From: an uncultured Flavobacteriales bacterium
GTDB lineage: Bacteria; Bacteroidota; Bacteroidia; Flavobacteriales_D; Sanyastnellaceae
DNA: 9,040 nt
Reading direction: 5' to 3'
NCBI GenBank assembly: GCA_937967465.1
Contig: CALBSW010000114.1
Location: 1 to 9,040 of the forward strand
The notes under the pieces are model-generated. The model was not told the DNA's origin. It made no database searches and saw nothing but the letters and a program-made list of their open reading frames with translations. The first letter of the stretch is position 1, and each line of letters opens with the position of its first letter. The position numbers and the translations under genes are program-made. Below, piece after piece: positions 6,777 through 9,040 of this stretch.

Positions 6777-6807
6777 TCCCGGAACTCAACGAAACAAGCA
6801 AGACCAC

Positions 6808-7413
6808 ATGGCACGTTACCGCGGACCCAAGTCCAAGATTACCCGTCGCTTCAAGGAAGCCATCTTCGGCCCGGACAAGGCACTCGAGCGCCGTCCTTAC
6901 GGCCCCGGCCAGCACGGCCCCAACCGCCGCCGCAAGAAGGAGTCCGAGTACTCTGTCCAGCTCGCTGAAAAGCAGAAGGCCAAGTACACCTATGGCATCC
7001 TCGAGCGTCAGTTCCGGAACATGTTTGAGCGCGCTCAAGCCAAGCCCGGCATCACGGGTGAGGTGCTGCTCCAGTTCTGTGAGCTCCGCCTCGACAACAT
7101 CGTCTTCCGCCTGAACCTCAGCCCGACCCGTCGCGGTGCCCGCCAGTTGGTGAGCCACCGTCACATCACGGTCAACGGCAAGGTGGTGAACATTCCGTCC
7201 TACCGGGTGCGTCCTGGGGATGTCGTGGGTGTTCGCGAGAAGTCCAAGTCCCTCGAAGTCGTCACCGGCGCCATTGCGTCCGGCGGACAGCGTCACGAGT
7301 GGCTGGATTGGGATGGCAATGCGCTGGCAGGCACGGTGATCGCCGTTCCGTCACGGGAGCAAATCCCAGAGAACATCAAGGAGTCTCTCATTGTCGAGCT
7401 CTACAGCAAGTAA
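6808..7413 (+). CDS. rpsD: 30S ribosomal protein S4 (uS4), zinc-free form
   Basis: S4 nucleates assembly of the 30S body by binding the 5' domain of 16S rRNA, and with S3 and S5 it lines the mRNA entry site. In E. coli it also represses the alpha operon. The 201-residue product starts MARYRGPKSKITRRF and carries RRPYGPGQHG at 28-37. The S4 RNA-binding domain is at about 92-155, with LRLDNIVFRLNLSPTRRGAR at 93-112, SHRHITVNGKVVNIPSY (116-132) and VRPGDVV. It ends ENIKESLIVELYSK. The N-terminal cysteines of the zinc-knuckle form are absent; Cys91 is the only cysteine. Spacers are 31 bases upstream and 21 bases to rpoA. Confidence 0.98.
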   Translation: MARYRGPKSKITRRFKEAIFGPDKALERRPYGPGQHGPNRRRKKESEYSVQLAEKQKAKYTYGILERQFRNMFERAQAKPGITGEVLLQFCELRLDNIVFRLNLSPTRRGARQLVSHRHITVNGKVVNIPSYRVRPGDVVGVREKSKSLEVVTGAIASGGQRHEWLDWDGNALAGTVIAVPSREQIPENIKESLIVELYSK

Positions 7414-7434
7414 TTCATAACCGATTCCAACGAT

Positions 7435-8427
7435 ATGGCGATTCTCGATTTTCAGCAGCCTGACAAGGTCATCATGCTCGACAGCGATGACTTCAACGGT
7501 CGGTTCGAATTCCGTCCGCTGGAGCCTGGCTTCGGTGTGACCATCGGCAACGCGCTGCGGCGCATCCTGCTCTCCAGCTTGGAGGGTTATGCCATCACCA
7601 ACCTTCGCATTGAAGGCGTGGAGCACGAGTTCAGCACCATCAAGGGTGTGGTGGAAGATGTGACCGAAATGGTCCTCAACCTCAAGCAAGTGCGATTCAA
7701 GCGTCAGATTGAAGACGTGGACCACGAGGTGGTCAACGTGGTCATCGGCGGCCAGGACACCTTCACCGCGGGTGACATCGGCAAGTTCACGAGCGCTTTC
7801 CAGGTGATGAACCCGGACCACGTGATCTGCAACCTCGACAACGGTGTCCAGCTCAACATCGAGCTGCGCATTCAGAAAGGCCGTGGATACGTTCCGGCCG
7901 ACGAGAACAAGCACGATGACGCTCCGGTGGACACGATTTTCATCGACTCCATCTTCACGCCGATCCGGAATGTGAAGTATGACATCGAGAACTACCGTGT
8001 GGAGCAGAAGACCGACTACGAGAAGCTCAACCTCGAGCTTCAGTGTGACGGGTCGATCGCTCCAAAGGACGCGCTCCAAGAGGCTGCCCGCATCTTGATT
8101 GAGCACTTCATGCTCTTCAGCGAGGAGCGCATCACGCTCGACTTCGTGGAGAAGAATGAGGCCGAGGAACTCGACGAGAGCTCCTTGCACATGCGCCACC
8201 TCCTCAAGACCAAGTTGGTCGACATGGACCTCAGCGTGCGTGCCCTGAACTGCCTCAAGGCAGCCGACATCGACTCGCTCGGTGATCTGGTCGCCTACAA
8301 CAAGAACGACCTGTTGAAGTTCCGCAACTTCGGCAAGAAGAGCCTGACCGAGCTCGAGGACCTCGTGGAAAGCAAGGGCCTGCAATTCGGCATGAACGTC
8401 AGCAAGTACAAGTTGGACTCGGAGTAA
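7435..8427 (+). CDS. rpoA: DNA-directed RNA polymerase subunit alpha
   Basis: Alpha dimerises to start polymerase assembly, and its C-terminal domain contacts promoter UP elements and activators. The 330-residue length is normal. The N-terminal assembly domain (about 1-235) contains RFEFRPLEPGFGVTIGNALR (23-42) and the following RRILLSSLEGYAI, the alpha signature. GVEHEFSTIKGVVEDVTEMV covers 61-80. A linker rich in acidic residues lies around 238-250 (EKNEAEELDESS). The C-terminal domain (about 255-320) has LSVRALNCLKAADIDSLGDL at 266-285 and KFRNFGKKSLTELEDLVESKG at 295-315. Arg269 aligns by motif with the DNA-contacting Arg265 of E. coli. It lies between rpsD and rplQ, as in most bacteria. 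Confidence 0.99.
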   Translation: MAILDFQQPDKVIMLDSDDFNGRFEFRPLEPGFGVTIGNALRRILLSSLEGYAITNLRIEGVEHEFSTIKGVVEDVTEMVLNLKQVRFKRQIEDVDHEVVNVVIGGQDTFTAGDIGKFTSAFQVMNPDHVICNLDNGVQLNIELRIQKGRGYVPADENKHDDAPVDTIFIDSIFTPIRNVKYDIENYRVEQKTDYEKLNLELQCDGSIAPKDALQEAARILIEHFMLFSEERITLDFVEKNEAEELDESSLHMRHLLKTKLVDMDLSVRALNCLKAADIDSLGDLVAYNKNDLLKFRNFGKKSLTELEDLVESKGLQFGMNVSKYKLDSE

Positions 8428-8451
8428 TCCGGGTGATAAACGTCCGTCATC

Positions 8452-9040
8452 ATGAGACACGGAAAGAAATTCAACCACCTCGGCCGCAAGACCGCCCATC
8501 GCAAGGCGATGCTGGCGAACATGGCTTGCAGCCTGATTGAGCACAAGCGCATCACGACCACCGTGGCCAAGGCCAAGGCCCTCCGCGGTTATGTCGAGCC
8601 GATCGTAAACCGCTCCAAGGAGGACAGCACCCACAGCCGCCGCGTTTGCTTCCGCTACCTGCGGGACAAGCACGCCGTGAGCGAGCTGTTCACGGAGGTC
8701 GGCCCGAAAGTGGCCACCCGCGAAGGCGGATACACCCGCATCATCCGTGTGGGCAACCGCCTGGGCGACAACGCGGACATGTGCATGATCGAGCTCGTCG
8801 ACTTCAACGAGCTCTACGGTAACGAGTCCAAGTCCAAGCGCAAGCGCAGCCGCCGTTCCCGCCGTGGAGGTGGCGCTGCCGCCGCTGCTCCGGCCGCAGA
8901 GGCCGCCGCGGAAGTCGTGGAAGAAGTGGTCGAGGCTCCGGCCGCTGAGGCTGCTGCTGAAGAGGCTCCGGCCGCTGAGGCTGCCGCTGAAGAGGCTCCG
9001 GCCGCTGAGGCTGCCGCTGAAGAGGCTCCGGCCGCTGAGG
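8452..9040 (+). CDS. rplQ: 50S ribosomal protein L17 (bL17) with repetitive C-terminal extension, 3' end cut by window
   Basis: L17 is a large-subunit protein near the exit-tunnel opening. The reading frame from the ATG at 8452 stays open for 196 codons to the window edge with no stop. The conserved core (about 1-123) starts MRHGKKFNHLGRKTAHRKAM and includes EHKRITTTVAKAKALRGYVEP (30-50). It also includes GGYTRIIRVGNRLGDNADM and ends IELVDFNELYG. The core alone is about the length of a complete E. coli L17 (127 residues). After it comes a basic linker (SKSKRKRSRRSRRGGG, 126-141), then an Ala/Glu/Pro-rich tail built of 10-residue repeats (EAPAAEAAAE from residue 161). Extensions of this general composition are known to me in Bacteroidota L17, but this repeat is unusually regular. 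The spacer after rpoA is 24 bases. Confidence 0.97.
   Translation, partial: MRHGKKFNHLGRKTAHRKAMLANMACSLIEHKRITTTVAKAKALRGYVEPIVNRSKEDSTHSRRVCFRYLRDKHAVSELFTEVGPKVATREGGYTRIIRVGNRLGDNADMCMIELVDFNELYGNESKSKRKRSRRSRRGGGAAAAAPAAEAAAEVVEEVVEAPAAEAAAEEAPAAEAAAEEAPAAEAAAEEAPAAE
8932..9040 (+). repeat. 30-bp in-frame tandem repeat at the 3' end of rplQ
   Basis: From 8932 the sequence repeats with a 30-base period: three full units (8932-8961, 8962-8991, 8992-9021) plus 19 bases of a fourth. The array continues past the window. Each unit encodes EAPAAEAAAE. The copies differ at a single base I can see (8955 T against C at 8985 and 9015), which is synonymous for Ala. Such near-identity at the DNA level points to recent copying by slippage or recombination rather than selection on the protein alone. 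Looser Ala/Glu/Val-rich sequence without the strict period precedes it at 8871-8931. Confidence 0.93.

Noticed and set aside
7351..8673. Long open frame (440 codons) on the - strand opposite rpoA and the start of rplQ
   Set aside because: It is fully covered by rpoA, rpsD and rplQ. The Val/Leu/Glu/His-rich translation has no family resemblance and is a shadow of codon bias.

Overview
The window is one continuous, tightly packed stretch of the ribosomal-protein spc and alpha operons. All 18 genes lie on the + strand. The order is rplX (3' end only), rplE, rpsN, rpsH, rplF, rplR, rpsE, rpmD, rplO, secY, map, infA, rpmJ, rpsM, rpsK, rpsD, rpoA and rplQ (5' part only, running off the right edge). 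No gap between genes is longer than 48 bases, so there is no stretch over 300 bases without a gene. I found no tRNA, rRNA, mobile element, CRISPR array or convincing promoter or terminator.

The likely source is a fairly GC-rich member of the Bacteroidota. Several things point that way: map sits directly between secY and infA with no adk; IF-1 and S13 have Bacteroidota-style sequences; L36 is a 38-residue form that has lost most of its zinc ligands; S14 and S4 are also zinc-free forms; L17 carries a basic, then Ala/Glu/Pro-rich C-terminal extension; and recognisable Shine-Dalgarno motifs are missing before the starts. I cannot fix the family or genus. A flavobacterial-type lineage with high GC is plausible, but this is inference.

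Layout: positions 1-3407 encode large- and small-subunit proteins (L24, L5, S14, S8, L6, L18, S5, L30, L15). Positions 3410-5568 hold the protein-export channel SecY and methionine aminopeptidase, which works on nascent chains. Positions 5605-7413 hold initiation factor IF-1, L36, S13, S11 and S4. Positions 7435-9040 hold the RNA polymerase alpha subunit and L17. Together they co-produce ribosome parts, the translation-initiation factor, the enzyme that trims the first methionine, the membrane channel and the polymerase assembly scaffold, which is the standard logic of this conserved cluster.

I see no new biological system here. The least ordinary item is the right edge, where rplQ enters a nearly perfect 30-bp in-frame tandem repeat that continues past the window. 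The other observations (zinc-free ribosomal proteins, starts without Shine-Dalgarno motifs, stop-start overlaps and ambiguous starts) are mostly lineage traits.
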